38,772 nucleotides of DNA from Gemmatimonadota bacterium (GCA_019348265.1 JAHWJV010000001.1:1-38772), one strand, 5' to 3'; positions 22,451 to 31,541 are shown, counted from the first letter of the stretch. Made by a program: numbers and translations. Notes: generated by a model from the letters alone, not told the origin.

Positions 22451-23536
22451 TCAGTCGCCGAGGCAGATGCCGAGCGAGCGAGCGGCGCAGATGGACTCAC
22501 CGTCCATGGGAACGCGCTTGACCGCGCTGACCGCCTCCACGAGAGGTACCGCCCTGATCGTCTGCCCCTGGAGGGCGACCATGGTTCCGAAGATCATCTG
22601 ATCGATGAAGCGCACGGCGGCGGTACCGAACTGCAGCGCGAGGACTCGATCCGAGGAGATGGGCGAGCCGCCGCGCTGGATGTGGCCGAGCACCAGCGTA
22701 CGTGTCTCCTTGCCGGTGAGGTCCTCGATCTGGTTCGCGAGCCGCTCGGCGATGCCGCCGTAGCGCCCGCTCCGATCAGCATAGCTCGGCTCTCCATCGC
22801 GCGGGCGAGCGCCCTCGGCGACGACGACGATGCTGAAGCGCCGGCCGGCCTCCTCGCGCTCGCGGATCTTGTCCGCCACTCCCTCGAGGGAGTAGGGGAT
22901 CTCCGGGATGAGGATGACGTCTGCGCCGCCAGCGAGGCCGGACTCGAGCGCGATCCAGCCGGTGTGGCGGCCCATCACCTCGACCACCATGACACGCTGG
23001 TGCGCTTCGGCCGTCGAATGCAGTCGGCCGATGGCATCCGTCGCGACCTCGACGGCGGTCCGGAAGCCGAAGGTCAGGTCCGTCGCCCGAAGGTCGTTGT
23101 CGATGGTCTTGGGAACGCCGATGACCGGCATCCCCTTCTGATGGAGGATATGGGCGACCTTGAGTGAGCCGTCCCCGCCGATCGCGAGGAGTGCGTCGAC
23201 GTCTAGGGCACGCAGCCGACTAATCAGCTCGTCGGACAGATCGCGCCCGCCCCAGCTTCCGTCGGGCTGACGGGGCTGCATACCGAAGGGGTTCCCTCGG
23301 GTCGTCGTGCCCAGAATTGTGCCGCCCAGGTGAGTGATCCCGCGGACGCCGTGCTCCGTGAGGTTGAAGACGCCCGGCTCCCCATCCACTTCGCCCTCCA
23401 GCAGCCCGGTATACCCGCGGCGGATCCCGAGCACCTCCCAGCCGTTGCGTACGGCGGCGACCGTCGCCGCGCGGATCACGGCGTTGAGACCGGGCGCGTC
23501 CCCACCGCCTGTATTGATGGCAATTCTGCGAATCAT
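22451..23536 (-). CDS. pfkA: 6-phosphofructokinase (ATP-type active site)
   Basis: Phosphorylates fructose 6-phosphate to fructose 1,6-bisphosphate, the committed step of glycolysis. The 361-residue product has NTGGGDAPGLNAVIR, RRGYTGLLEG, LGTTTRGNPF, IGGDGS (119-124), PKTIDNDL (142-149), GRHTGWIAL, IPEIPY and LGHIQRGGSP. The Gly after GGD (GGDGS) is the ATP-type residue; PPi-dependent enzymes have Asp there. Lys in PKTIDND, rather than Gly, is typical of the group III (actinobacterial-like) PFKs, some of which use PPi. ATP is therefore the likelier donor. The gene is divergent from pyk. Confidence 0.94.
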   Translation of the reverse strand: MIRRIAINTGGGDAPGLNAVIRAATVAAVRNGWEVLGIRRGYTGLLEGEVDGEPGVFNLTEHGVRGITHLGGTILGTTTRGNPFGMQPRQPDGSWGGRDLSDELISRLRALDVDALLAIGGDGSLKVAHILHQKGMPVIGVPKTIDNDLRATDLTFGFRTAVEVATDAIGRLHSTAEAHQRVMVVEVMGRHTGWIALESGLAGGADVILIPEIPYSLEGVADKIREREEAGRRFSIVVVAEGARPRDGEPSYADRSGRYGGIAERLANQIEDLTGKETRTLVLGHIQRGGSPISSDRVLALQFGTAAVRFIDQMIFGTMVALQGQTIRAVPLVEAVSAVKRVPMDGESICAARSLGICLGD

Positions 23537-23574
23537 GACACCTATTTGAGTGGAGCACGGTTTACAGCGCGGCC

Positions 23575-23604
23575 AAGATACGGCGGAGCCGGGCGATCCG
23601 ACAA
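23575..23604 (-). promoter_or_regulatory. Candidate pfkA promoter
   Basis: On the minus strand TTGTCG (complement of 23599-23604) is followed after 18 bp by TATCTT (complement of 23575-23580), about 40 bp before the pfkA ATG. Both hexamers partly match the sigma-70 consensus. This lies in the 161-bp divergent pfkA/pyk region; no convincing pyk promoter was seen there. Confidence 0.35.
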
Positions 23605-23697
23605 GCGCGGGGCCCTAACCTTGCCTGAGCTGAGCGAGGTCCGGCGCGGAGCCGGCGACCGCGATCGTGCGCCCCCGTAAAGAGCCGAACCATCGCC

Positions 23698-25116
23698 ATG
23701 ACACGTCGGACGAAGATCGTGTGCACGCTGGGACCGGCATCCTGGGAGCCGGCCGTGATCGAGTCGCTGATCGAGGCGGGGATGGACGTGGCGCGGGTGA
23801 ACTTCAGCCACGGCACGCTGGAGCAGCACGCAGCCACGATTCGCAGCGTCCGCGGGGCCTCGGATCGGCTCGGACGGCCGGTGGCGGTGCTCGCGGATCT
23901 GCAGGGCCCGAAGATCCGGGTGGGCGAGCTCCCGGAGCCGCTGGAGCTCTCGTTCGACGATGTGATCGTGTTCGCTCCCGAGGGCGAGAACCGCGGGTCG
24001 GAGCTGCCGACGACCTATCCGGAGCTCGCCTCGGAGCTCGCCCCCGGCGACTCGGTGCTGCTGGCGGACGGGCTGCTGGAGCTCGTGGTGGTAGAGGTAA
24101 TGCCCCCGCGGGTTACGATGCGCGTGATCAACGGCGGCCCGCTCAGCTCCCACAAAGGGATCAACCTGCCGGGTGTGAACTTCAGCACTCCTTCGTTGAC
24201 GGAGAAGGACCTGGTCGACCTGGAGTTCGCGCTCGCGCACGACGTGGATTACGTCGCGCTGTCCTTCGTGCGCGAAGCGGCCGACGTGGTGGATCTGCAG
24301 AGCCGGATACCGGCTGGTGGGCCGCTCGTGGTGGTCAAGCTCGAGAAGGGGGTCGCTCTGGACAACCTGGATGAGATCCTGGAGGTCTCCGCCTCCGCGA
24401 TGGTGGCGCGCGGGGATCTCGGGGTCGAGCTCCCCTTCGAGAAGGTGCCGCTCGCCCAGAAGCGAATCATCCAGCTCGCCAACCAGGCGAGTCGTCCCGT
24501 GATCACGGCGACGCAGATGCTGGAGAGCATGATCACCGCCCCGGTGCCGACGCGCGCGGAAGTTTCGGACGTCGCCACCGCGGTGTTCGAGGGGGCCGAC
24601 GCCGTGATGCTTTCGGCGGAGTCCGCCGCCGGCGAATATCCGGTGGAGGCGGTGAAGAGCATGGTGCGGATCGCGGCCGAGATCGAACAATCGCACGTGC
24701 TGGACGCGGGGCCGCGCTACGACCTGCCGGCTGCGCGGCGCGTGCCCGGCGCCAGCTCAGTCGAGCGGGCGATCGCCGGCGCAACCGTAGAAGCGGTGCG
24801 TCGCCTCGCGGCGCCCGTGATCGTCACCTTCACCCGAACGGGATTCACCGCGCGCCAGGTCGCTTCGCTGCGCCCGCCGGTGCCGATCGTCGCGATCACC
24901 CCTTCGCCCCGGACGTACCGGCAGCTCGCGCTCGTCTGGGGCGTGGTTCCGGTACTCACGAAGGAGCACCTCTCATACGAGGAAATGCTGGAGGTCGGTC
25001 GGCGCGCAGTGCTCGATCGCGCGCTCGCCACGCCCGGCGAATGCATCGTGCTCACGGCCGGAATGCGGATCAACGAGGCGGGCGGCACCAACCTGCTCGT
25101 GGTCGAGACGCTCTGA
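23698..25116 (+). CDS. pyk: Pyruvate kinase
   Basis: Converts phosphoenolpyruvate and ADP to pyruvate and ATP. The 472-residue product has RRTKIVCTLGPAS (about 3-15), MDVARVNFSHG, ADLQGPKIRVG, LPGVNFSTPSLTEKD, the catalytic-lysine region VVVKLEKG, ARGDLGVELP, ATQMLESM and PTRAEVSDVATAVFEGADAVMLSAESAAGEYP, followed by the C-terminal regulatory domain (about 345-470). Length is normal for a type without the extra PEP-utiliser domain. The ATG at 23698 opens directly with the conserved N terminus; only a weak AGAG precedes it. It pairs with divergent pfkA, so upper and lower glycolytic control enzymes are neighbours. Confidence 0.96.
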   Translation: MTRRTKIVCTLGPASWEPAVIESLIEAGMDVARVNFSHGTLEQHAATIRSVRGASDRLGRPVAVLADLQGPKIRVGELPEPLELSFDDVIVFAPEGENRGSELPTTYPELASELAPGDSVLLADGLLELVVVEVMPPRVTMRVINGGPLSSHKGINLPGVNFSTPSLTEKDLVDLEFALAHDVDYVALSFVREAADVVDLQSRIPAGGPLVVVKLEKGVALDNLDEILEVSASAMVARGDLGVELPFEKVPLAQKRIIQLANQASRPVITATQMLESMITAPVPTRAEVSDVATAVFEGADAVMLSAESAAGEYPVEAVKSMVRIAAEIEQSHVLDAGPRYDLPAARRVPGASSVERAIAGATVEAVRRLAAPVIVTFTRTGFTARQVASLRPPVPIVAITPSPRTYRQLALVWGVVPVLTKEHLSYEEMLEVGRRAVLDRALATPGECIVLTAGMRINEAGGTNLLVVETL

Positions 25117-25246
25117 GCCGAGCGTCAGCGTGCGGGGTCGCGCGGCTTGCCAGCGTGCTCGCGCCGTGCAAGATTATTGCGTACGCGGGGCTCCCCGACG
25201 CACGTCTCCCGCTCAGTCAGTCGTTCTCTCCGGACGACGAGGTACC

Positions 25247-25726
25247 ATGAACACTCTCCGCTTTTCAGCACGTGGCGCCCTGTTCAGCGCGGCTCTCCCG
25301 CTCCTGGCAGGCTGCTACTCTTCCGGCAGCTCCGGCATGTCGGCTGGGCCAGGCGGCCTTTCGGGGACACGCATCAGCGCTAACGGCGCCTGCGTCACGG
25401 CGAACACGCTCTCGCAGGTAGATTACCGCGCCGAACGCACGTCGCACGTGGAAGAGCTTCTTTCGCGGATCCCAGGAGTGGCGGTGACCAAGACGGCGAG
25501 CGGCTTCTCCGTGCAGATCCGCGGCACGAACACGCTGACGGGCGGAGGGGAGCCACTGTACCTGATCGACGGTATGCCGGCGGTCGGGAACCGGTCGGGA
25601 TCGATCCCGGTGAACCCCATGGACATCGAATGCGTGGAGGTCCTCAAGGACGTCGGGCACACCAGCATGTTCGGATCGCGTGGCGCCAACGGCGTGATCC
25701 TCATCACCACCCGTCGCGGCTGGTAG
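25247..25726 (+). CDS. Lipoprotein consisting of a stand-alone TonB-receptor plug domain
   Basis: The 159-residue product has a lipoprotein signal peptide ending in lipobox LLAGC (Cys23), a short Ser/Gly linker, then a SusC/RagA-like plug domain (about 58-157): HVEELLSRIPGVAV, SVQIRGTNTL, GGEPLYLIDGMP, NPMDIECVEVLKD and the end SRGANGVILITTRRG. There is no TonB box and no beta-barrel. Besides the lipobox it has Cys49 and Cys129, which could form a disulfide. The ATG at 25247 is preceded by GAGGT with a short 3-base spacing. A strong terminator follows, so it is a complete gene rather than a truncated receptor. The biochemical role is unknown; a surface or periplasmic binding or partner role is possible. 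Confidence 0.88.
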   Translation: MNTLRFSARGALFSAALPLLAGCYSSGSSGMSAGPGGLSGTRISANGACVTANTLSQVDYRAERTSHVEELLSRIPGVAVTKTASGFSVQIRGTNTLTGGGEPLYLIDGMPAVGNRSGSIPVNPMDIECVEVLKDVGHTSMFGSRGANGVILITTRRGW

Positions 25727-25756
25727 CGCTCATCTCCGCGCCGCTACACGGACAGC

Positions 25757-25793
25757 GGCGCCCCTCCCGTTTCACGGGACCGGCGCCTCTTTT
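25757..25793 (+). terminator. Rho-independent terminator of the plug lipoprotein gene
   Basis: GGCGCC (25757-25762) pairs with GGCGCC (25782-25787), and inside it TCCCGT (25765-25770) pairs with ACGGGA (25774-25779) around a TTC loop. TCTTTT follows directly. Located 31 bp after the stop at 25726. Confidence 0.88.
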
Positions 25794-26253
25794 CCGTCGA
25801 GAACGTTAGTCGGCTTGCCTGCGCATCATACTCCGTGAGCGTGCGGCCCTCGTCCGCGGATCCCTCTCTCACGAGCCTCCGACCCGCCTCTTTGTCAGGG
25901 TACCGGCTTCCTCGATTGTAGTGTTCAATGGGTTCCGTTGCAGCTGCGGTGCACCCGTCGGACCGCCACGCGAGTCCACACCTGCCGCGTCCCTCGACAT
26001 AGCTCGGGCTTTGTTGACCGGCAGCACGGTTGCGCCCGTCCGACTGCCCAGACCGCGGGCAGGTGCTGGGAGGCGTGCCCGCATTTGCTGATCGATGCCT
26101 CGCCGTTACTCGAGCGGACCATGCTCGAGCTCGGCGATTGCCGGACTGCCGTACGAGCGCCTCCGTATCCTCCGACGGATTCCATTCATGCCGCAGACCC
26201 GCGCTGCAAAAGACTCGATCGGAACGGGTAAGCTTCCGACACCGCTTCTCCCG
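25794..26253. other. 460-bp region without a convincing gene, upstream of the sigma-factor gene
   Basis: No supported ORF, tRNA or repeat was found. A frame continuous with the sigma factor opens at 26095, but its sequence (53 residues rich in Arg, Pro and Ser) does not resemble a protein domain. A weak sigma-70-like pair is TTGTCA (25892-25897) with ATTGTA (25915-25920) at 17 bp. If used, it would leave a leader of more than 300 bases. The region probably carries the promoter and leader of the ECF operon. Confidence 0.5.
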
Positions 26254-26811
26254 ATGAGTGGATCACCTCCCGCCCCGGAAGAAGCAACGTGGGTAGAGAA
26301 GATTCGCCTCGGTGACCAGGAGGCATTCGGCACCCTGTTCCGCGCGCTGTACCCGAGCCTGTGCAATCTAGTCACGCGCCGCGTCAGGTCTCCCGAGATC
26401 GCGGAAGAGCTCGTGCAGGACATCTTCCTTCGCATGTGGGAGCGCCGCGAGACGCTAGACCCGGAGCAATCCATCACACGCTACCTCTACCGGGCGGCGA
26501 GGAACCAGGCGATCAACCACCTCAAGCACAGGAACATCGCCAGCAGGGCCCACGGCGTCCTGGTGTTGACCCTGCGACCCACGCAGCCCGCGGCCGAGGA
26601 CGAGGTTCGCTACACCGAGATCGCGACCGCCGCCCAGGACGCGATCAACCACCTCCCGGATCGCTGCCGCGAGATCTTCCTCCTGAGCCGGCAAGGGGAG
26701 CAATCATACTCCGACATTGCACACCTCCTCGGGATCTCGATCAAAACCGTCGAGACGCAGATGGGCCGAGCGCTCAAGACTCTCCGCTCCGCTCTTCTGC
26801 CATATCTCTGA
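26254..26811 (+). CDS. FecI-like ECF sigma factor
   Basis: Extracytoplasmic-function sigma factor expected to direct RNA polymerase to the downstream uptake genes. From the ATG at 26254 the product has 185 residues: sigma region 2 (about 25-92, AFGTLFRALYPSLCNLVTRRV, AEELVQDIFLRMWERR, YRAARNQAINHLK) and region 4 (about 124-178, LPDRCREIFLLSRQGEQSYSDIAHLLGISIKTVETQMGRALK). The pattern fits the SusCD-linked FecI family expanded in Bacteroidetes. The frame is open to 26095 with further ATGs (26188, 26095), and none has a clear Shine-Dalgarno, so the start is uncertain. A FecR-like partner follows 111 bp downstream. Confidence 0.93.
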   Translation: MSGSPPAPEEATWVEKIRLGDQEAFGTLFRALYPSLCNLVTRRVRSPEIAEELVQDIFLRMWERRETLDPEQSITRYLYRAARNQAINHLKHRNIASRAHGVLVLTLRPTQPAAEDEVRYTEIATAAQDAINHLPDRCREIFLLSRQGEQSYSDIAHLLGISIKTVETQMGRALKTLRSALLPYL

Positions 26812-26922
26812 GCCGGACCTCGCGGGATTCGTCGCATTGGGACTGGTGAGGGGAGGCCCCGTCGTAAGCGAGGCGATCCGACAGCCGCAAAACGGACAAG
26901 AGCGTACGAGCATCGATAAACG

Positions 26923-27984
26923 ATGGAACATGCACAGATCTGGGAGAGCTTAGCCCGCCACTACGCGGGGGAGAGCTCCGAGACGGAGGAGAGGGCTCTC
27001 ATGGCCTGGGCCGCGGAGGATCCGACCCGTCGTGAGATCTTGGAGACGGCACGCCAAGCGTGGCTTGCCGCGGGTTCCGCGGCTGAGCCCTGGGACCCGG
27101 GCGGTGCATGGGATCGAGTTCAAGCACGACTGGCGCCGGCGCCGTCCGCCCCGGGACGCCCGAGTCGCTTCGCGCGTTTCCAGCCGTCCAGAGAAGTCGA
27201 GGCTCACGCTTTCGCCAGGCGCTGGGCCGTCGCGGCGATCGGCGCGGCGATGATCACCGGGAGCCTCTACTGGACGCTCACGAGCCCGGCAGGTGATCCG
27301 GCGATCGCGGAGGAGTTGACCACCCCGAAAGGGGAGCGGGCGCACATGCGTCTCTCCGACGGGACGCGCGTCATTCTGGGACCGGACAGTCGGCTAGAGA
27401 TCCATGCGGATTTCGAGCGCTCGGCTCGCGAAGTCGGCCTTACTGGCGAGGCATACTTCGAGGTGGCTACGGACCCGAGACGTCCGTTCATCGTAAATGC
27501 AGGCGGGACCACCACGCAGGTGCTCGGCACCGAGTTCGACGTGCGTAGCTATCCCGCGGACTCCGTCGTCCGGGTCGTGGTCGGCGAAGGTCGGGTCGCT
27601 TTCCGCCCAACCGCGGTTGGTGAACGCGGGGCCGCGATCCTGAGTCCTGGCGATCTGGGCGAGCTGGCTGCAGGGAGCCGGAAGGTGTCCGTCCGGCGAG
27701 TGGACCCGGACCGATACATCGCCTGGCGTAACGGGAAGCTTGCGTTCGACGACGCGCCGCTGAGCCAGGTGGCGGTCGAGCTGGAGCGCTGGTATGGCGT
27801 ACCCGTCCAGATCGCGGATCCCTCGCTGCGCACACGCCGACTCACCGCATCCTTCCGCGACCAGCCCGTGGACGAGGTAATCGCCGTAATCGCGGCCTCT
27901 CTGGGACTCGATTTCCGGAAGATCGGAAACATGTTCACCTTCTTCCCCAAGGGCAGACTCTCGACGTTCGCGAACTCCAGGTAG
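26923..27984 (+). CDS. FecR-like anti-sigma factor / signal transducer
   Basis: Inner-membrane protein expected to hold or activate the adjacent sigma factor and to receive the signal from the receptor STN domain in the periplasm. The 353-residue product has a cytoplasmic N-terminal domain (about 5-70; DUF4880-like, HYAGESSETEERALMAWAAEDPTRREILE), one membrane segment (about 101-120), the FecR domain (about 133-228; TPKGERAHMRLSDGTRVILGPDS, GEAYFEVATDPRRPFIVNAG, VLGTEFDVRSY) and a C-terminal DUF4974-like domain (about 265-345; FDDAPLSQVAVELERWYGVPVQI). The domain order is complete and typical of FecR in SusCD loci. susC starts 46 bp downstream. Confidence 0.94.
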   Translation: MEHAQIWESLARHYAGESSETEERALMAWAAEDPTRREILETARQAWLAAGSAAEPWDPGGAWDRVQARLAPAPSAPGRPSRFARFQPSREVEAHAFARRWAVAAIGAAMITGSLYWTLTSPAGDPAIAEELTTPKGERAHMRLSDGTRVILGPDSRLEIHADFERSAREVGLTGEAYFEVATDPRRPFIVNAGGTTTQVLGTEFDVRSYPADSVVRVVVGEGRVAFRPTAVGERGAAILSPGDLGELAAGSRKVSVRRVDPDRYIAWRNGKLAFDDAPLSQVAVELERWYGVPVQIADPSLRTRRLTASFRDQPVDEVIAVIAASLGLDFRKIGNMFTFFPKGRLSTFANSR

Positions 27985-28030
27985 TCCTCTCCCACCGTAC
28001 CGCTTAGTTGTCCATCCCAAAGGAGCGCTC

Positions 28031-31000
28031 ATGCGACTGAGGAATTGTGCCGTACTGTCTGTCGCGGTCCTGGTACCACTGATCGCCGCCGGAAAGTCCC
28101 CGGCTCAGCAGCCGGACTCGCAGGCTCGACAGCAACCGGTCCTTACCGCGACCCGGCTCGAGACTCCCGGAGGTCTGCTGCGGCGGGCGAGCCCCACTAC
28201 CACGCGCGGTGTGCTGAGCCGGAGGATCTCCCTGGAGCTTCGAAATGTCCCGATGGAGCGGGCCCTGAAGGCGATTGCCGCCGCGGGCGACATCCCGATC
28301 GCTTTCAGCGCGGACGTCGTCCCCGTTCAGGAGCCGATCTCGATAGAGGCGAGGGATCGAGAGCTTGGGGACGTTCTACGCTCCGTCTTCCAGGGTAGGC
28401 CGCTCGATCTCTGGGTGACTGCGAGCGGGCAGGTGGTGGTGGTTCCGACGGGGGATCGCACGTCGCCGAGCTCCCGGGCCACTCGCCTGCTCACCGCGAC
28501 TCGCCCTGAGCAGGCCGCGGGAACGATCACCGGGGTCGTCACCGGGTCGGGTGGACGACCTCTGGCGGGCGTAAGCGTCGCCGTGGCGGGGACGACGCGT
28601 GGGTCGCAAACCGATGCGCAGGGGCGGTACACCATCACCGGGGTGCCAGCGGGCAGGCGTACGCTCCGCGCCACGTTCGCCGGCCACGGTGAGGCGGTGC
28701 AGCAGGTGACGGTCACCGACGGCCAGACGGTCAGGGTGGACATCGAGCTCTCGCCGCAGGCCGTCCAGGTCGAGGGCGTGGTCGCCGTCGGCTACGGCAC
28801 CGCGCGCCGGCGTGACGTCACCGGGGCGGTCGGCTCCGTCTCGGTCGACGAGGTTCAGGTCGCGACCACCGCCACCGTGGGGCAGATGCTCCAGGGACGC
28901 GTAGCGGGCGCTCAGGTGACGCAGAACGACGGCACCCCGGGCGGAGGCGTGTCCATTCGCGTTCGCGGAACCGCCTCGATCTCCGCGGCCAGTGAGCCGC
29001 TCTACGTGATCGACGGGGTGCCCGTGATCTCCGCGGGCAACACCCGCGACCGGCGGGTCAACCCGCTTGCTTCGCTTTCCCCGAATGACATCGCCTCGAT
29101 CGAGGTGCTGAAGGACGCCTCGAGCACCGCGATCTACGGCGCGCGGGGCGCGTCGGGGGTGGTGCTGGTCACGACCAAGCAGGGTCAGCGAGGGCAGGAC
29201 CGCTTCACGGTCGAGTCCTCGTACGGGACGCAATCTCCGGCGAGATATCTGGACGTGCTCAACGGGCCGCAGTTCGCCGACATGGTGAACGAAGCAAGGA
29301 CCAACATCGGCCTGTCGCCCCTCTACACAGCCGCTGAGGTAGCGCGAATTCATGCGGCGGGTCCCGGGACGGATTGGCAGCGGGAACTGCTCCGCGAGGG
29401 GGTTCCGATGCAGGACCACTCGATCACCTTCAGCGGCGGCGACGCGCGGACGCGCTATCTGCTCTCGGGGAACTTCTTCGACCAGCAAGGGATCATCGTC
29501 GGCTCGGACTTCAGGCGCCTCTCGGGTCGCGTGAACCTCGACCGTACCCTCTCCGACCGGCTGCAGGTGGGAACGAGCCTCAACATCGGCAACACCGCAC
29601 GGAACAACCGCGGAGGTATGGAGGCCCTTCTCCGGTTCAACCCGGTGGTGGGGCCGAAGCTGGAGGATGGCACCTGGCGGATGAGCTCTCCCATCACCCA
29701 TCCGGGCTCGAACTCAGTCGCGATCGCGCACGAGAATCTCGACCGCGAGGCCAACTTCCAGGTCACCAACAACAGCTTCGCCGATTTCCGGATCGTGGAG
29801 GGGCTGCGCCTGCGCTCCTCTCTGGGCCTGGTTACCCGCAACGGGCGCGTGGACTTCTACGCCCCGCGGACCTCGCCCACCGGCGCTTCGGTCCTGGGCC
29901 AGGGCAGGGCGGAGACGGCGCAGACCACGAACCTGACCAACGACAACATCCTCTCCGCACAGCGCGAGTTGGGGCCGGGCACCCTCGACGTTACGGGCGG
30001 CTTTTCGGTGCAGACCTCGCGCACTCGAACGACGTTCTCGTCGAACGAGCAGTTCGTCAACGATCTGACGGGGGTGAACAACCTCGGGGCGGGGACGCGC
30101 CCCAGCGCCTCCACGGGCGACAGCGAATGGGCGCTGCTCTCCGTGCTGGGTCGAGCCAACTACAACCTGCTGGACCGGTATCTCTTCACCGTCACCGGCC
30201 GTCGGGACGGGAGCAGCCGCTTCGGAGCAAACAACAAGTGGGGCTTTTTCCCCTCGGCCGCCTTCGCCTGGCACGTGGTGGACGAGCCCTTCATGGCGAA
30301 CCAGTCGCTCTTCAGCGACGTGAAGCTCCGCCTCAGCTACGGGGTGACGGGCAACCAGGAGATCGGCCTCTACCAGTCGCTCGCCCGACTCACCGACGCA
30401 GGGTATGGGATCGGGGGTCAGACGGCGGTCGGCTTTGCCCCGGCAGGGGCGGCGCCGAATCCGGACCTGAAGTGGGAGACGACGAGGCAGGCCAACGCCG
30501 GGCTGGACTTCGGGGTGCTGGGGAATCGCGTCAACGGATCGATCGACGTCTATCGCAGCGTCACGGATGACCTGCTGCTCGCGGTCGCGCTTCCGTCAAG
30601 CTCCGGTTTCCAATCGCAGCTGCGGAACGTCGGCTCGGTGAGGAACGACGGGGTGGAGCTGATGCTGAACACGATCAACCTCCAGACGGCCCGCTTCTCC
30701 TGGAACTCGACGCTGACTTTGGCCCACAACCGCAACGAGGTGACCAATCTGGGCGTCGCGAAGGAACTGGCGAACGCGAGCCAGGGTGGTTTCGGGGGGA
30801 CGGGGCAGAACGTGCTCATCACGGTGGTCGGACAGCCGCTGGGCACATACTTCGGAAAGAAGACGGACGGGCTGTACCAGCAGGGCGACGCCTGTCCGCT
30901 GAAGGTCCTACGGAGGAATCTGGACTGCGTGCCGGGGGAGTACCGCTATGTGGATGTGAACGGGGACGGGAGGATCAACGTGAATGACAACGTGGTCCTT

Positions 31001-31498
31001 GGCGACGGGCAGCCGGACCTGTACGGAGGGTTGGCGAACAATGTGACGGCGGGACCGTTAGAACTGAGCGCCTTCCTGCAGTTCAGCTACGGGGCGGACG
31101 TGCTGAACCAGTTGGGGATCTGGGACCGGCAGGTCAACACCTTCTCGAACCAGAGGGCCGTCGCGCTGGATCGCTGGACACCGACGAACACGAACACGGG
31201 CGTGCCGCGGGCGAACGCGGACCGGCCGCGGGAGGTGTACGATATTCACGTCGAGGACGGCTCGTTCGTCCGGCTGCAGACCGTGTCGTTGGGATATAAA
31301 GTGCCGGCGCGGTTGGTTCCGGGCGCGAATGACGTGCGGGTGTACGTGACCGGGCAGAACGTGAAGCTGTGGACGCGGTACTCCGGGTACGATCCCGAGG
31401 TGAACAGCTTCGCGAACGACGCCACCGCGCCGGGGGTGGATTGGGATCCATACCCGAGGGCCCGCAGCTATAGCGTCGGTGTCAACCTCGCCTTCTGA
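28031..31498 (+). CDS. SusC/RagA-type TonB-dependent outer-membrane transporter with STN signalling domain
   Basis: Outer-membrane nutrient transporter forming the barrel beneath the SusD lid. The 1155-residue product has a signal peptide (about 1-26), an STN (secretin/TonB short N-terminal) domain (about 66-140), a carboxypeptidase-regulatory-like domain (about 164-242, TITGVVTGSGGRPLAGVSVAVAG), a TonB-box-like VEGVVAVGYGT, a plug (about 262-388, SEPLYVIDGVPV, DIASIEVLKDASSTAIYGARGASGVVLVTTKQG) and a barrel to the C-terminal Phe. The STN domain implies signalling to FecR as well as transport. The ATG at 28031 has a good Shine-Dalgarno, AAAGGAG (28019-28025). The substrate cannot be read from sequence. 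Confidence 0.96.
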   Translation: MRLRNCAVLSVAVLVPLIAAGKSPAQQPDSQARQQPVLTATRLETPGGLLRRASPTTTRGVLSRRISLELRNVPMERALKAIAAAGDIPIAFSADVVPVQEPISIEARDRELGDVLRSVFQGRPLDLWVTASGQVVVVPTGDRTSPSSRATRLLTATRPEQAAGTITGVVTGSGGRPLAGVSVAVAGTTRGSQTDAQGRYTITGVPAGRRTLRATFAGHGEAVQQVTVTDGQTVRVDIELSPQAVQVEGVVAVGYGTARRRDVTGAVGSVSVDEVQVATTATVGQMLQGRVAGAQVTQNDGTPGGGVSIRVRGTASISAASEPLYVIDGVPVISAGNTRDRRVNPLASLSPNDIASIEVLKDASSTAIYGARGASGVVLVTTKQGQRGQDRFTVESSYGTQSPARYLDVLNGPQFADMVNEARTNIGLSPLYTAAEVARIHAAGPGTDWQRELLREGVPMQDHSITFSGGDARTRYLLSGNFFDQQGIIVGSDFRRLSGRVNLDRTLSDRLQVGTSLNIGNTARNNRGGMEALLRFNPVVGPKLEDGTWRMSSPITHPGSNSVAIAHENLDREANFQVTNNSFADFRIVEGLRLRSSLGLVTRNGRVDFYAPRTSPTGASVLGQGRAETAQTTNLTNDNILSAQRELGPGTLDVTGGFSVQTSRTRTTFSSNEQFVNDLTGVNNLGAGTRPSASTGDSEWALLSVLGRANYNLLDRYLFTVTGRRDGSSRFGANNKWGFFPSAAFAWHVVDEPFMANQSLFSDVKLRLSYGVTGNQEIGLYQSLARLTDAGYGIGGQTAVGFAPAGAAPNPDLKWETTRQANAGLDFGVLGNRVNGSIDVYRSVTDDLLLAVALPSSSGFQSQLRNVGSVRNDGVELMLNTINLQTARFSWNSTLTLAHNRNEVTNLGVAKELANASQGGFGGTGQNVLITVVGQPLGTYFGKKTDGLYQQGDACPLKVLRRNLDCVPGEYRYVDVNGDGRINVNDNVVLGDGQPDLYGGLANNVTAGPLELSAFLQFSYGADVLNQLGIWDRQVNTFSNQRAVALDRWTPTNTNTGVPRANADRPREVYDIHVEDGSFVRLQTVSLGYKVPARLVPGANDVRVYVTGQNVKLWTRYSGYDPEVNSFANDATAPGVDWDPYPRARSYSVGVNLAF

Positions 31499-31511
31499 TA
31501 TCCACAATCCA

Positions 31512-31541
31512 GGGGCCATGCCCGGAACGCCGGGCGGCCCC
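31512..31541 (+). other. Strong intercistronic hairpin between susC and susD
   Basis: GGGGCC (31512-31517) pairs with GGCCCC (31536-31541). After a 2-nt bulge (AT) GCCCGG (31520-31525) pairs with CCGGGC (31530-31535) around an AACG loop, giving twelve G-C pairs. No T-run follows, so it is unlikely to be a full terminator. It probably stabilises the susC mRNA or sets the susC:susD ratio. Confidence 0.75.
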
